Part shown: positions 1 to 7,848 of the stretch, piece by piece | How positions within the stretch are numbered: the first letter of the stretch is position 1 | Layout: each line of letters starts with the position of its first letter | Source of the DNA: Streptomyces sp. A1136 | Lineage (GTDB): Bacteria > Actinomycetota > Actinomycetes > Streptomycetales > Streptomycetaceae | Direction of reading: 5' to 3' | DNA length: 64,000 nt | Assembly (NCBI RefSeq): GCF_004795055.1 | Contig: NZ_SSBJ01000019.1 | Coordinates: 1-64,000 of the forward strand | Program-made: the position numbers and the translations under genes | The notes under the pieces: model-generated | Database searches by the model: none | What the model was told of the DNA's origin: nothing | The model's input: only the letters and a program-made list of their open reading frames with translations

Positions 1-2
1 CC

Positions 3-107
3 CGCGAGGGCGGCGCGGCCGGCGCCGCCGCCTGCTACGCGGCCGCTCGCCCGGCGGGACCGCGGCGCCGGCGCGCGCTCTCCCTCCTGACCGGCGGCCG
101 CCCCTGA
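3..107 (+). CDS. C-terminal end of an unidentified protein (cut by left edge)
   Basis: An open frame enters from the left edge and ends at TGA 105-107, giving the last 34 residues of a protein. Nearly every third codon position is G or C (32 of 34 codons), which is how real genes look in this genome; the other two forward frames lack this bias. The tail is rich in Ala, Gly and Arg and has no motif I recognise. The identity cannot be judged from so short a piece, and a chance open frame is possible in such GC-rich DNA. Confidence 0.4.
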   Translation, partial: REGGAAGAAACYAAARPAGPRRRRALSLLTGGRP

Positions 108-198
108 ACCTCCACCCGCCCGGCGGCCGGACACCTGACAGCCGAACCACCGTACGTACGCGCCCCTCGGGGGCGACACCCGCCATCTGGAGGCGCCC

Positions 199-480
199 AT
201 GTCAGCACGGGGGAAACTGTCCACGCGCGAGTTCGGCGCGTGGCGCGCCCGACCCGAACCGCGGCCGTCCACGGATCGGCCCGCCGACGCACCCGGCCGG
301 CCGCCGCTGAACCGCGCCTTGGCCGCCGTGATCCTGGGCACGTGCCTGGTGCTCCTGGTGGCGGGCGCCGTCAGCGGTTCGACCGCCATGGCATGGGCGG
401 CGGTGACCGCCTGGATAGGCGTGGTGAGCACCGTCTCCGCCGTGTGCGGCCACGCCTCCCGACCGTCCCACCCCCGCTGA
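199..480 (+). CDS. Small membrane protein, unknown function
   Basis: A 93-residue protein. The first 45 residues are hydrophilic and rich in Arg and Pro. Residues about 45-82 hold two hydrophobic stretches (ALAAVILGTCLVLLVAGAV, then TAMAWAAVTAWIGVVSTVSAV), so it is probably a two-helix inner-membrane protein with a cytoplasmic N-terminal tail. GGAGG lies seven bases before the ATG. A hairpin follows the stop (486-508), so it looks monocistronic. I recognise no family and assign no function. The overlapping minus-strand and +2 frames are Arg/Pro-rich shadows. Confidence 0.65.
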   Translation: MSARGKLSTREFGAWRARPEPRPSTDRPADAPGRPPLNRALAAVILGTCLVLLVAGAVSGSTAMAWAAVTAWIGVVSTVSAVCGHASRPSHPR

Positions 481-485
481 CCGGC

Positions 486-508
486 CCGTACGACGGCCCG
501 TCGTACGG
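486..508 (+). terminator. Hairpin after the small membrane protein gene
   Basis: The inverted repeat CCGTACGACG / CGTCGTACGG has a 10-bp perfect stem and a 3-base loop, six bases after the stop codon at 480. The 12-bp unit GCCCGTCGTACG is also tandemly repeated at 496-507 and 508-519. There is no U tract, which is usual for Streptomyces terminators. It could alternatively be an operator. Confidence 0.5.
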
Positions 509-723
509 CCCGTCGTACGGCACGGCGGATCGCGGCGCCGCACCGTCCGTGCGCGGTGAGGGCGAATGAGAAGCGAAATCGCGGACATCCGCTGCATCTG
601 TGTGGTGATCCGCCGGACACACCCCGGGCTTTCCACCCGGCTGCGCCGGTGCGTATATTTGTTATCTGACAACTATTGCCACGCGTTAAGTCTCGGCGTC
701 GGGCACAGTGAAGGGAGACCCGC

Positions 724-1611
724 GTGATCAGCAGTTCGGCCGGTGCCGCCGATGTCCGCCAACTCGTGGTGGAGTCGTTGAAGGGACGGTCGGACGACAT
801 AGCTGATCGCTGGGTCCTGCTCCAGATGGAGCGCGCCCCGATGGAGCCGGCCAACAGCGAGCGGGAGCTGCGCTATGAGGCCGACACGCTGTCCTCCGCG
901 CTGCTGACCGGTCTCGACACCACGCTGCCGTTCGGCCATCTGGTCCACCAGCACCGCGAACTGCGCGAGGCCGTAAGGGAGTTGTCCATGCGCAGGGCGC
1001 GGGCCGGGGCGACCCCGACCGCCACCGCGATGTCGGTGCTGGCCCTGAAGGACGTCCTGCTGGAGCTCCTGCGGGAGACCGTCGAGGACACCGACCGGCT
1101 CTTCGCCGCGGCCGTACTGATCGACCGGCTGCTCGACGCCGCCGGCGCGCTGTCCTTCGCCACGTACGTCGAAGGGCGGGAGGACATCATCCGGCGCCAG
1201 AGCCGTCAGCTGCTGGAGGTCTCGACGCCCGTCGTGCGCCTGTGGCGGCAGGTGGTGGCCGTGCCGCTGATCGGCACCCTGGACACCGCGCGCACCCAGG
1301 TGGTGATGGAGAACCTGCTCCAGGCCATCCAGGACGAGGACGCGCAGGTGGCGATCATCGACATCACCGGTGTGCCGACGGTGGACACCGCGGTCGCCCA
1401 GCACCTCATGCAGACGGTACGGGCGGTGCGGTTGATGGGCGCGGACTGCGTCATCAGCGGTATCCGCCCGACGATCGCGCAGACCATCGCGCAACTGGGC
1501 ATCGACCTGTCCGACATCCTGACCCGCGCGACCCTCGCCGAGGCCCTGTCCGAAGCGATGAAGATCACCGGCGGTTCCGCGCCGGCGCCCCGCGCCCCGG
1601 TCGCCCGATGA
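724..1611 (+). CDS. rsbR: RsbR-type stressosome co-antagonist with STAS domain
   Basis: A 295-residue protein. The N-terminal 165 residues are helical and variable, as in the globin-like sensor half of RsbR proteins. A STAS domain (about 175-285) follows. It contains DITGVPTVDT (213-222) and IRPTIAQT (247-254), the two conserved threonine-bearing segments that in Bacillus RsbR are phosphorylated by the RsbT kinase. With RsbS it would build the stressosome core that holds RsbT until stress. The start has GAAGGGAGA upstream. The stop overlaps the rsbS start (ATGA), so the two are translationally coupled. The region before it (about 640-680) is unusually AT-rich and likely carries the operon promoter. 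The family assignment is strong; the signal sensed is unknown. Confidence 0.9.
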   Translation: MISSSAGAADVRQLVVESLKGRSDDIADRWVLLQMERAPMEPANSERELRYEADTLSSALLTGLDTTLPFGHLVHQHRELREAVRELSMRRARAGATPTATAMSVLALKDVLLELLRETVEDTDRLFAAAVLIDRLLDAAGALSFATYVEGREDIIRRQSRQLLEVSTPVVRLWRQVVAVPLIGTLDTARTQVVMENLLQAIQDEDAQVAIIDITGVPTVDTAVAQHLMQTVRAVRLMGADCVISGIRPTIAQTIAQLGIDLSDILTRATLAEALSEAMKITGGSAPAPRAPVAR

Positions 1612-2015
1612 GCGCCCCCTCATCCGCCGTCCCGATCCTGCGTCTGGGCGACGTACTGGTCACCGGGCTGCTCAACGAACTGGACGACAAGTCGGCGGTG
1701 GCCTTCGCGCGGGAACTCACCGAGCGGATCTCCGCCGACCGGGCGCGCGGTGTCCTGATCGACATCTCGCGCCTGGAGATCATCGACTCGTTCGTGGCCC
1801 GCAACCTGATGGAGCTCACCGGGATGGCCCGACTGTTGGGCGCCCGCGTCATCGTGGCCGGCATGCGCCCTCCGGTGGCCATCACGCTCGTGGAACTGGG
1901 CCTGGAACTGACCGGTGTCGAAACCGCGCTGCACGCCGAGCAGGGCATGGAGGCACTGGGCTGGGTCCGTGCCCCACAGCCGCGGGAAGGGGCGCCCCAT
2001 GACGCCGCCGGCTGA
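1608..2015 (+). CDS. rsbS: RsbS-type stressosome scaffold (single STAS domain)
   Basis: A 135-residue single STAS-domain protein, the size expected for RsbS. LIDISRLEIIDSFVARNL (about 50-67) aligns with the RsbS phosphorylation segment, so Ser61 is the probable RsbT target. GMRPPVAITLVELGL and a final TALHAEQGMEAL are also RsbS-like. In stressosomes RsbS forms the shell core with RsbR and sequesters RsbT. It overlaps rsbR by 4 bases and rsbT by 17, so the three proteins should be made together. The C-terminal tail past residue 120 is polar and not conserved in the family as I know it. Confidence 0.88.
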   Translation: MSAPSSAVPILRLGDVLVTGLLNELDDKSAVAFARELTERISADRARGVLIDISRLEIIDSFVARNLMELTGMARLLGARVIVAGMRPPVAITLVELGLELTGVETALHAEQGMEALGWVRAPQPREGAPHDAAG

Positions 2016-2469
2016 CGGCAAGCGGACGGTGGGTGATCCCGACACGGCGCGGGCGGCCGCCGCCTGCGACACCGAACCCGTCCGGCTCTCGCTGGCCACG
2101 GAGGACGATCTGCTGGCGGTCCGACACGCCGTGCGGTTCGCCGCCGTGGCCGCCGGTTTCTCCATCATCGACCAGACGCGGGTGATCACCGCGGCCAGCG
2201 AACTGGCGCGCAACGCCTACATCCACGGCGGCGGCGGGGACCTCGTGGTCGATACCGCACTGGCGGAGGGCCGTACGGGGCTGCGGCTGACCATCCGCGA
2301 CCGCGGACCGGGCATTCCCGACGTGGAAGCCGCGCTGGCCGACGGCTACAGCACCGGTGTCGGCCTCGGTCACGGCCTGGGCGGCGCGCGCAGACTGATG
2401 GACGAGTTCGAGGTGCGCAGCACGCCGGGCGAGGGCACGACGGTCGTCACCACCCGTTGGCGGCGCTGA
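1999..2469 (+). CDS. rsbT: RsbT-type serine/threonine kinase (HATPase_c)
   Basis: A 156-residue GHKL-fold kinase. The ATP-site boxes are clear: N box ELARNAYIHGGGG, G1 box DRGPGIP, and G2 box GVGLGHGLGGARRLMDEF, followed by the RSTPGEGTTV strand usual for RsbT. The ATG at 1999 is preferred because GGAAGGGG lies eight bases upstream; an upstream in-frame ATG at 1915 lies deep inside rsbS. By family knowledge RsbT phosphorylates RsbR and RsbS, leaves the stressosome, and activates a PP2C-type phosphatase. Here that phosphatase could be one of the two encoded immediately downstream. The stop TGA shares a base with the next ATG. Confidence 0.9.
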   Translation: MTPPADGKRTVGDPDTARAAAACDTEPVRLSLATEDDLLAVRHAVRFAAVAAGFSIIDQTRVITAASELARNAYIHGGGGDLVVDTALAEGRTGLRLTIRDRGPGIPDVEAALADGYSTGVGLGHGLGGARRLMDEFEVRSTPGEGTTVVTTRWRR

Positions 2470-3482
2470 TGCTCCCGGTCCCCGTGGCGCCGACGCGCCA
2501 GGTCCGGATCGACCACTACAGCGCGGTGCACGTCGCCGCCGAGACCGCGCGGGCGGTGGCGAAGGAGTGCGCGCTGCCCGGCGCGCTGCCCGACCAGGCG
2601 GCCGTGGTCGCGTCGGAGTTGGCCGGCAACATCGACAAGCACGCCCGCGACGGAGTGCTCTACATCCAGCCGTTGCCGCTGGGCGGCGGCGTGGAGGTCC
2701 TGGCCGCGGACCGGGGTCCCGGCATGGCGGAAGTCGCGCGCTGCCTGACCGACGGCTACACCACCACGGGGACGCTCGGGGCCGGACTGGGCGCGGTCGG
2801 ACGCATCGCGACGGAGCTCGTCATCAGTTCGCGGGCCGACACCGGCACCGTGGTCTGTGCCCGACTGGCCCTGCCCCGGCAGCGCGAGGCGGCCCGGCAG
2901 CCGGTGGGTTTGGTCTGCCTGCCGGCCGCCAACCAGGAGGAATGCGGGGACGCCGCCCTGGTGCACGATGTCGACGCCGTGCGCACCGCGCTCGTCGTCG
3001 ACGGTCTCGGGCACGGCGAGGAGGCGGCGGAGGCCGCCCAGACAGCACTGCGTTCCTTCCGCGGCGCCGCCGAGGGCGCCCTCCCGGAGGTCATGACGGT
3101 CCTGCACCGGGCGCTGCGACACACCCGGGGAGCCGCGGTGGCGCTCCTGCGGCTGCGTGCCGGGGAGGCCGAGTACTGCGGGATCGGCAACGTCCGCATG
3201 GTGGCCCTCTCCCCCGAGGGGGCGCACCACCGGCTGACGGGGCAGCCGGGCGTGGTCGGCTGGCGGATGCCGGCCCCGCGCACGCACCGAGTCCCCCTGA
3301 CCGGAGCGACCACCACCGCCCTGCACACCGACGGCATCGATGCGCGGTGGGCGCACACCCCGCCCGATCACCTGCTGCGTCTGCCCGCCCCGCTGCTCGC
3401 CGCGACGGTCGCGCACGGCTACCACCTCACCCGCGACGACGCCGGCGTGCTGGTGGCCAGAGCCCCCGACCGCCCGTCATGA
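2469..3482 (+). CDS. Fused HATPase domain and RsbX/SpoIIE-like phosphatase
   Basis: A 337-residue two-domain protein. Residues about 10-140 form a GHKL ATPase-like domain with degenerate boxes (SELAGNIDKHA, ADRGPGM, TLGAGLGAVGRI). Residues about 150-335 form a PP2C/SpoIIE-like phosphatase resembling RsbX, with the metal-site segment ALVVDGLGHGEEA. RsbX resets stressosomes by dephosphorylating RsbR and RsbS, so an RsbT-like domain fused to an RsbX-like one suggests a feedback device. The start at 2469 shares one base with the rsbT stop; an upstream TTG at 2457 is possible. The stop overlaps the next gene (ATGA). The enzymatic activity of the ATPase half is doubtful because the boxes are weak. 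Confidence 0.82.
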   Translation: MLPVPVAPTRQVRIDHYSAVHVAAETARAVAKECALPGALPDQAAVVASELAGNIDKHARDGVLYIQPLPLGGGVEVLAADRGPGMAEVARCLTDGYTTTGTLGAGLGAVGRIATELVISSRADTGTVVCARLALPRQREAARQPVGLVCLPAANQEECGDAALVHDVDAVRTALVVDGLGHGEEAAEAAQTALRSFRGAAEGALPEVMTVLHRALRHTRGAAVALLRLRAGEAEYCGIGNVRMVALSPEGAHHRLTGQPGVVGWRMPAPRTHRVPLTGATTTALHTDGIDARWAHTPPDHLLRLPAPLLAATVAHGYHLTRDDAGVLVARAPDRPS

Positions 3483-4801
3483 GCCGGCTCTTCCGGGACC
3501 TCACGGTGCTCCGCGAGGAGGTGCGCGACCTCGCCCGGGGCTATGGGCTGCCCGCGGACGTGCGGGGCCGGTTGGTGCTGTCCGTGACGGACCTGGCCTC
3601 CCCCGAGTTCGAGGCCGGGCACCCCGTCACGCTGACCACCGTGTACGACGGCACGCACGGGGCGCCCCAGTTGAACGTGACGCTGACCGCCCCGCGCGCG
3701 GCCGGGCCGCTGCGCGGCGCCGATGTCCCGCTGACCGCGCACGTCACGTCGGCGAACTCGGTCACCTGGCACATCGCCCTGACCGGCCGGGACACCGGAC
3801 CGGCCGAGAAGGCCCTCGCGGCCGCGCGGTCGTCGGCGTCCCTGCCGGTCCAAGAGCGGGAGGCCGACGAGGAACTCCGTGCCGCCCTCGCCCGGGCGGA
3901 CTCCCTCACCTCCGACCACCGCCTGCTCAAGCACGAACTCGCGGAGACCAACGCGGGCGTCCTGGCCCTCTACGTACAGCTGGACGAGCGCGACGAACAG
4001 GTGCGCAAGGCCCACGGCCGGGTCCTGCGGGAACTGGAGGACGCACTGCGTCCCCCGCCGCCGAAGGTCGACGGCCTGGAACTGGCGGTGCACTACGCGC
4101 CCGCCGACCCGGCCGCCCCGACCGGCGGGGACCTCTACGACTGGTTCACCCTCCCCGACGGGACCGTGCACGTCACCGTGGTCGACGCGCTGGGCCACGG
4201 CGTGCGCAGCACCCGCGGCGCGGTCACCGTCACCCACGCGGTGCGCACCCTGGCCCTGGAGGGGCACCCCCTGCACTCCATCCTCGCCCGCACCCACCAC
4301 CTCCTCATGCCCTTCAACGCCGATCTGATGGCGACGGTGCTCCTGGTCCGGCTCGACCCCGCCACCGGGGAGCTCCGGGTGGCCAGCGGCAGTCACCCTC
4401 CCCCGCTGCTGGCACGGGAGGGCAGCGCACCGGAGTTCCTCGAAGCGACCGGCCGGGGCATCGGCTTCCCCTCCCCCGGCAGTGACGCGGTCCTGCGCGA
4501 CCGCATGGAGCCGGGCGACCTCCTGCTCCTGTACACCGACGGACTCACCGAGAGCCGCAGGGACCTGATCGAAGGGGAATCCCGGCTCGTGAAGGCCGTC
4601 GAACAGCACTCCCACCGCGCCATAGCGGAGATCCCCGACGCCGTGGCCGGCGAGATGCACACCGTCGTCCTGCACGCCGACGACACGCTCGCCCTCGCCA
4701 TGCGGATCACCGCGCGGACGCCGGTGACCCCGGCCCGGACGAGGGGCGTCCGCCGCCTGCCGCCGCAAACCAGGCGGGCTGACAAACGGTCTATCGGATG
4801 A
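3479..4801 (+). CDS. SpoIIE-type PP2C phosphatase (RsbU-like)
   Basis: A 440-residue protein. Residues 1-105 look like a worn ATPase-like or regulatory domain. A helical, likely coiled-coil segment (about 120-190, rich in Glu, Ala, Leu, Arg) follows, then a SpoIIE domain (about 200-410) with metal-binding GGDLYDWF and VVDALGHGVRS and the late LLLLYTDGLTESR motif. In partner-switching pathways this class dephosphorylates an anti-anti-sigma STAS protein. Its place directly after rsbT and the fused ATPase/phosphatase makes it the likely RsbT-activated output enzyme of the operon. The basic C-terminal tail is variable. It overlaps the upstream gene by 4 bases; the MarR gene follows after 12. Confidence 0.85.
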   Translation: MSRLFRDLTVLREEVRDLARGYGLPADVRGRLVLSVTDLASPEFEAGHPVTLTTVYDGTHGAPQLNVTLTAPRAAGPLRGADVPLTAHVTSANSVTWHIALTGRDTGPAEKALAAARSSASLPVQEREADEELRAALARADSLTSDHRLLKHELAETNAGVLALYVQLDERDEQVRKAHGRVLRELEDALRPPPPKVDGLELAVHYAPADPAAPTGGDLYDWFTLPDGTVHVTVVDALGHGVRSTRGAVTVTHAVRTLALEGHPLHSILARTHHLLMPFNADLMATVLLVRLDPATGELRVASGSHPPPLLAREGSAPEFLEATGRGIGFPSPGSDAVLRDRMEPGDLLLLYTDGLTESRRDLIEGESRLVKAVEQHSHRAIAEIPDAVAGEMHTVVLHADDTLALAMRITARTPVTPARTRGVRRLPPQTRRADKRSIG

Positions 4802-4813
4802 GAGAGTAGTGCG

Positions 4814-5323
4814 ATGCCGCACAGCTTCCCCTTGCCATCCCGGCACCCCGGGCAGGTGGCTACCGAGGCATCCGCTCTCCTGGAGCTGCTGGACGTCCTC
4901 TGGGGTCGCGGGCAGGAAGCCGTCCCCACCCCCGTGCCCCCCTCCCAGCTGCGCGCCCTGGCCGTGATCGACGAGCGGGAGCGCGTCAATCTGCGGGACT
5001 TGGGCGAAGCGCTCGGTTCCACGCCGCCCTCGGTGAGCAGACTCTGCGACCGACTGGAAGCGGCCGGTCTCGTCCGGCGCTCCCGGGCCACGGCGAACCG
5101 CCGGGAGGTGGAAGTGCGGCTGAGCCGAAGCGGCCTCGGCGTCCTGGCGTCCGTGCGCGCCGCCCGGGCCAAGGAACTCGAAACGGTACTGGCGCGCCTC
5201 AGCGGTGATGAGCGACGGGCGTTGTTCGACGGTCTGACCGCGTTCCGCGAAGCCGCCGGCGACAAGCTCGCGGGCCGCTCGATCCGCGCATCCGGTGACG
5301 CGCACGTCAGCGACATCGCCTGA
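4814..5323 (+). CDS. MarR-family transcriptional regulator A
   Basis: A 169-residue winged-helix regulator. It has the MarR core: helix-turn-helix VNLRDLGEALGSTPPSVSRL and wing region SRATANRREVEVRLSRSG. It starts 12 bases after the phosphatase stop, so it is probably the last gene of the rsb operon. Its recognition region shares VSRLCDRLEAAGL-type sequence with the convergent regulator at 5393-5878, so the two look like paralogues. Signal and targets are unknown; autoregulation of the operon is an inference from position only. Confidence 0.85.
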   Translation: MPHSFPLPSRHPGQVATEASALLELLDVLWGRGQEAVPTPVPPSQLRALAVIDERERVNLRDLGEALGSTPPSVSRLCDRLEAAGLVRRSRATANRREVEVRLSRSGLGVLASVRAARAKELETVLARLSGDERRALFDGLTAFREAAGDKLAGRSIRASGDAHVSDIA

Positions 5324-5392
5324 TCGGACGTACGTCGGTGGCCCGGGTCGGCCGGACGGGTGGGGTGGAGCGGACGGGTCGGGTGGGTCTGC

Positions 5393-5878
5393 TCAGTCGG
5401 CGCCGCCGAGGCGGCGGTGACCCGGCGCCCCGGCGTCCACGGCCCGGGTGAAGGCCAGCAGGCCGGTCACCAGGCTCCGGCGGTCCTCGACCGCCATCCA
5501 CGACAGCACCTCGCACAGGTCCGCGGCGCGCCGCGCCGCCAGGGACGTGAGCGCCTCGTCGCCGCGGGCCGTGAGGCTCAGTCCGACTTCGCGGCGGTCG
5601 GCGAAGGCACGGAACCGGCGCAGCAGGCCGGCGGCCTCCAGCCGGTCGCACAGCCTGCTCGCGGCGGGAACGGAGGCCCCCACCTGCTCGGCGAGCCGCG
5701 ACAGGTTGACCCCCGGGCAGCGCCGCACGGCGATCAGCGCCCGCACTTGCAGGGCCGAGAGGCCGGGCGGGATGTCGCGGCCCGCACGGGTCCAGCAGTC
5801 CACCAGCGCCTCGGCGGCTTCGGCGACCTCACGGGACGCGTCGTCCGCGGGCACTTCGGATCGTCCGGCGCGGTCCAT
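5393..5878 (-). CDS. MarR-family transcriptional regulator B
   Basis: A 161-residue MarR-type protein convergent with regulator A. The helix-turn-helix is VNLSRLAEQVGASVPAASRL, followed by CDRLEAAGLLRRFRAFADRR and a typical beta wing. The open frame extends upstream to 6043, but the extra N-terminus is low-complexity Arg/Pro. The ATG at 5878, followed by a polar sequence, matches the length of regulator A and has GGGAAG upstream, so I chose it. Seventy bases separate the two stop codons. The function is inferred only from the fold; the conserved dimer and recognition helices suggest that the two paralogues might bind related sites or form heterodimers. Confidence 0.83.
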   Translation of the reverse strand: MDRAGRSEVPADDASREVAEAAEALVDCWTRAGRDIPPGLSALQVRALIAVRRCPGVNLSRLAEQVGASVPAASRLCDRLEAAGLLRRFRAFADRREVGLSLTARGDEALTSLAARRAADLCEVLSWMAVEDRRSLVTGLLAFTRAVDAGAPGHRRLGGAD

Positions 5879-6122
5879 CGTGGCGGTGTCACTTCCCTTG
5901 AGCGGGTGCGGCGCCCGGGGCGGACGCCGTCGGCGACGGGCCCACCCGCGCGCGGCTGTCCCGCGTCCGCCCGCGTCGGGCCAAGTATCCCTGCCGACGG
6001 CCTCGGCGTCCGGCGGCGGCGACCACGTCACCTGCCGCCGCACCGGATGTCACACGGGGGACCTACACCGCGACCCGTTCGGGTCGCCGCCGGCCGGCCG
6101 AACCTACCCCCAGGGGGAGGGG

Positions 6123-6479
6123 TCAGGCAGGCCGACCGCCGAAGGGGGCCCCGGTGCCGTAGTAGGTGCCGAGCTCCGCGTGGTATCCGGCGTCGTCCAG
6201 GTGTCGGTCCCGGTGGAACTCCGGCGCGTTCTTGATCTGCTCCTTGGTGAGGTCCACCAGGACGCGCTTCTCGTCCGGGTCGATAAGCGTGACGGCGCCC
6301 GCCGGGATCAGCACCTCCTTGCCGAAGATCCACACACCGGTGTCGACGACCAGGTAGGCGGAACCGACCTCGTACGAGTGCTTGTCGACCTTGCCGATGG
6401 TGCCTTCGGTCGCCTCGACCTTGAAGCCCGTCAGGTCCGTTCCCTCCAGGTGTCCGGCCGTCTCACGGAAAGCCCACAT
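6123..6479 (-). CDS. PRC-barrel domain protein
   Basis: A 118-residue protein with one PRC-barrel-like domain (about 10-80): FKVEATEGTIGKVDKHSYEV, then AYLVVDTGVWIFGKEVLIPAGAV. The rest is a polar tail ending in AELGTYYGTGAPFG, a C-terminus I associate with actinobacterial stress-related PRC-barrel proteins. AGGAG lies nine bases before the ATG, which excludes the longer open frame. It lies 142 bases downstream of the MerR gene on the same strand and could share its transcript. PRC barrels mediate protein or RNA contacts and are not enzymes; its role here is unknown. Confidence 0.82.
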   Translation of the reverse strand: MWAFRETAGHLEGTDLTGFKVEATEGTIGKVDKHSYEVGSAYLVVDTGVWIFGKEVLIPAGAVTLIDPDEKRVLVDLTKEQIKNAPEFHRDRHLDDAGYHAELGTYYGTGAPFGGRPA

Positions 6480-6621
6480 GTGACCACTGCTCCTTGCTCG
6501 TCGAACGGTCCGTCGGCTCCCCGCATGCCCCGGCCGCCGCCTCGCATGCGGCCGGGCGCACACCACGCCGGCCCCCGCACGACGCCCGACATGCGGTGGA
6601 GGGCGAGAGCGACGGGCGGTG

Positions 6622-6984
6622 TCACGCCGGCCGGTGCGTCGGCGCGGCCTCTTCGGCGCCCGCGGCGCCGCCCGCTTCCGTGCGACGGAACTCGGCGTTG
6701 ATGCGCTGGGCCTCGGCGAGCTGGTCCTCGAGAATGACGATCCGGCAGGCGGCATCGATCGGGGTGCCCGCGTCCACGAGTTCGCGGGCACGGGCGGCGA
6801 TCCGCAGCTGGTAACGGGAGTAGCGGCGGTGGCCACCCTGCGAACGCAGCGGGGTGATCAGGCGGGCCTCGCCGATCGCCCGGAGGAAGCCGGGGGTGGT
6901 ACCGAGCATCTCGGCGGCCCTGCCCATCGTGTAGGCGGGGTAGTCGTCGTCGTCGAGACGCCCGAGCGAGTTCTCTGCTGTCAC
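6622..6984 (-). CDS. MerR-family transcriptional regulator
   Basis: A 120-residue MerR-type protein. The helix-turn-helix reads [20 protein letters not shown], followed by the wing [20 protein letters not shown] and a short helical dimerisation segment with no obvious effector domain or metal-binding cysteines. The start is GTG at 6984, with GAGGTG close upstream; GTG at 6990 is also possible. The longer open frame up to 7212 crosses a large palindrome and is unlikely. Proteins of this short type are widespread in Streptomyces; I know no certain function. The palindrome at 7014-7045 and the small repeat at 7221-7236 lie in its upstream region and are candidate operators. Confidence 0.85.
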   Translation of the reverse strand: MTAENSLGRLDDDDYPAYTMGRAAEMLGTTPGFLRAIGEARLITPLRSQGGHRRYSRYQLRIAARARELVDAGTPIDAACRIVILEDQLAEAQRINAEFRRTEAGGAAGAEEAAPTHRPA

Positions 6985-7013
6985 TTTCACCTCTGCATAC
7001 GGGAATGCGTCGA

Positions 7014-7045
7014 GGGGCCCTGGTGCCGTACGGCACCAGGGCCCC
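7014..7045. repeat. 32-bp perfect palindrome upstream of the MerR gene
   Basis: All 16 base pairs match around a centre between 7029 and 7030 (half GGGGCCCTGGTGCCGT), with no unpaired loop. It lies 30 bases upstream of the MerR start. It may be a regulator binding site or, as RNA, a strong hairpin in the 5' leader. MerR proteins usually bind interrupted dyads within promoters, so this is not a textbook MerR site. Confidence 0.7.
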
Positions 7046-7372
7046 GAAGGAAATTCAACACCATCAGCCGGGCTGTACCGCTGCCGGCTCTTCATGTCCG
7101 CAGACTCCCGGGAAGACCGGGCTGCGGGGATCTCGGATGCGTGACCGGGAACCACCTTCCCCTCGGGTCTCCAGCGGGGACCGGGCGGCTGTCGCCCACC
7201 CGGGTCGAGCATGCTTGACCTTCGTCTACCAACGAAACACTAACCGCTCCGGGCCCCGATGTCTATCGCAGCCAGGATAGATTTAACGGTTCACCTGAAT
7301 GAGTTAATCGCCCTCCGGTGTGGCCCGGGCCGTAACGGCGCGGTCCGGCGTCCGCGCGCGAAGATGGTGGCC
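7046..7372. other. Intergenic region between divergent MerR and yjbQ genes
   Basis: I see no gene here. The stretch 7200-7330 is relatively AT-rich and probably holds both promoters. A small dyad, TTCGT-N6-ACGAA, lies at 7221-7236 and could be an operator for the MerR protein. The open frames crossing the region lack coding-type codon bias. Confidence 0.4.
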
Positions 7373-7795
7373 ATGGCAGACACCTTCACCACGCACACCC
7401 TGAACCTCACGACCGGTTCAACCGAGACGGTCCACGACCTGACCGACGCCTGCGCACGGTTCCTGCGGGAGACCGCCCGGGGCCGGGACGGACTGCTCAA
7501 CGTGTTCACCCCGCACGCCACCGCCGGTCTGGCCGTGATCGAGACGGGCGCCGGCAGCGACGACGACCTCCTGGAGGCCCTGCGTACGCTGCTGCCCGCC
7601 GACGACCGCTGGCGGCACCGGCACGGCTCGCCCGGACACGGCCGTGACCACGTGCTGCCGGCCCTCGTGCCGCCGCACGCCACGCTGCCCGTGGTGGGCG
7701 GGGAGCTGGCGCTCGGCACCTGGCAGTCGGTCGTCCTCGTGGACACCAACCGCGACAACCCGCACCGGACCGTGCGGCTCTCGTTCCTGGGCTGA
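7373..7795 (+). CDS. YjbQ family protein (UPF0047)
   Basis: A 140-residue single-domain protein of the YjbQ/UPF0047 family. Typical segments are GLLNVFTPHATAGLAVIETG, a DDRWRHRHGSPGH region, HVLPALVPPHATLPVVGG, and GTWQSVVLVDTNRDNPHRTV. The conserved His and Glu residues match the family's metal-binding pocket. Some members have weak thiamine-phosphate synthase activity and the family is often named so, but its physiological role is unsettled. The ATG at 7373 was chosen on family length; ATG at 7364 is also possible, and neither has a strong ribosome site. It is monocistronic, with a hairpin after the stop and an aldo/keto reductase gene facing it. Confidence 0.85.
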   Translation: MADTFTTHTLNLTTGSTETVHDLTDACARFLRETARGRDGLLNVFTPHATAGLAVIETGAGSDDDLLEALRTLLPADDRWRHRHGSPGHGRDHVLPALVPPHATLPVVGGELALGTWQSVVLVDTNRDNPHRTVRLSFLG

Positions 7796-7816
7796 GGCCC
7801 TGGGCACTGCCGCCGC

Positions 7817-7840
7817 GCGGGGCGGCTGCCGGCGCCCCGC
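7817..7840. terminator. Hairpin between convergent yjbQ and reductase genes
   Basis: GCGGGGCG / CGCCCCGC forms an 8-bp stem with an 8-base loop in the 53-bp gap between convergent stops at 7795 and 7849. It probably acts as a two-way terminator. Confidence 0.5.
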
Positions 7841-7848
7841 CGTGCGGG

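Noticed and set aside
7005-7280. Plus-strand open frame of 91 codons over the palindrome
   Set aside because: Lacks GC3 bias and a ribosome site; it runs through the leader of the MerR gene and the yjbQ promoter.
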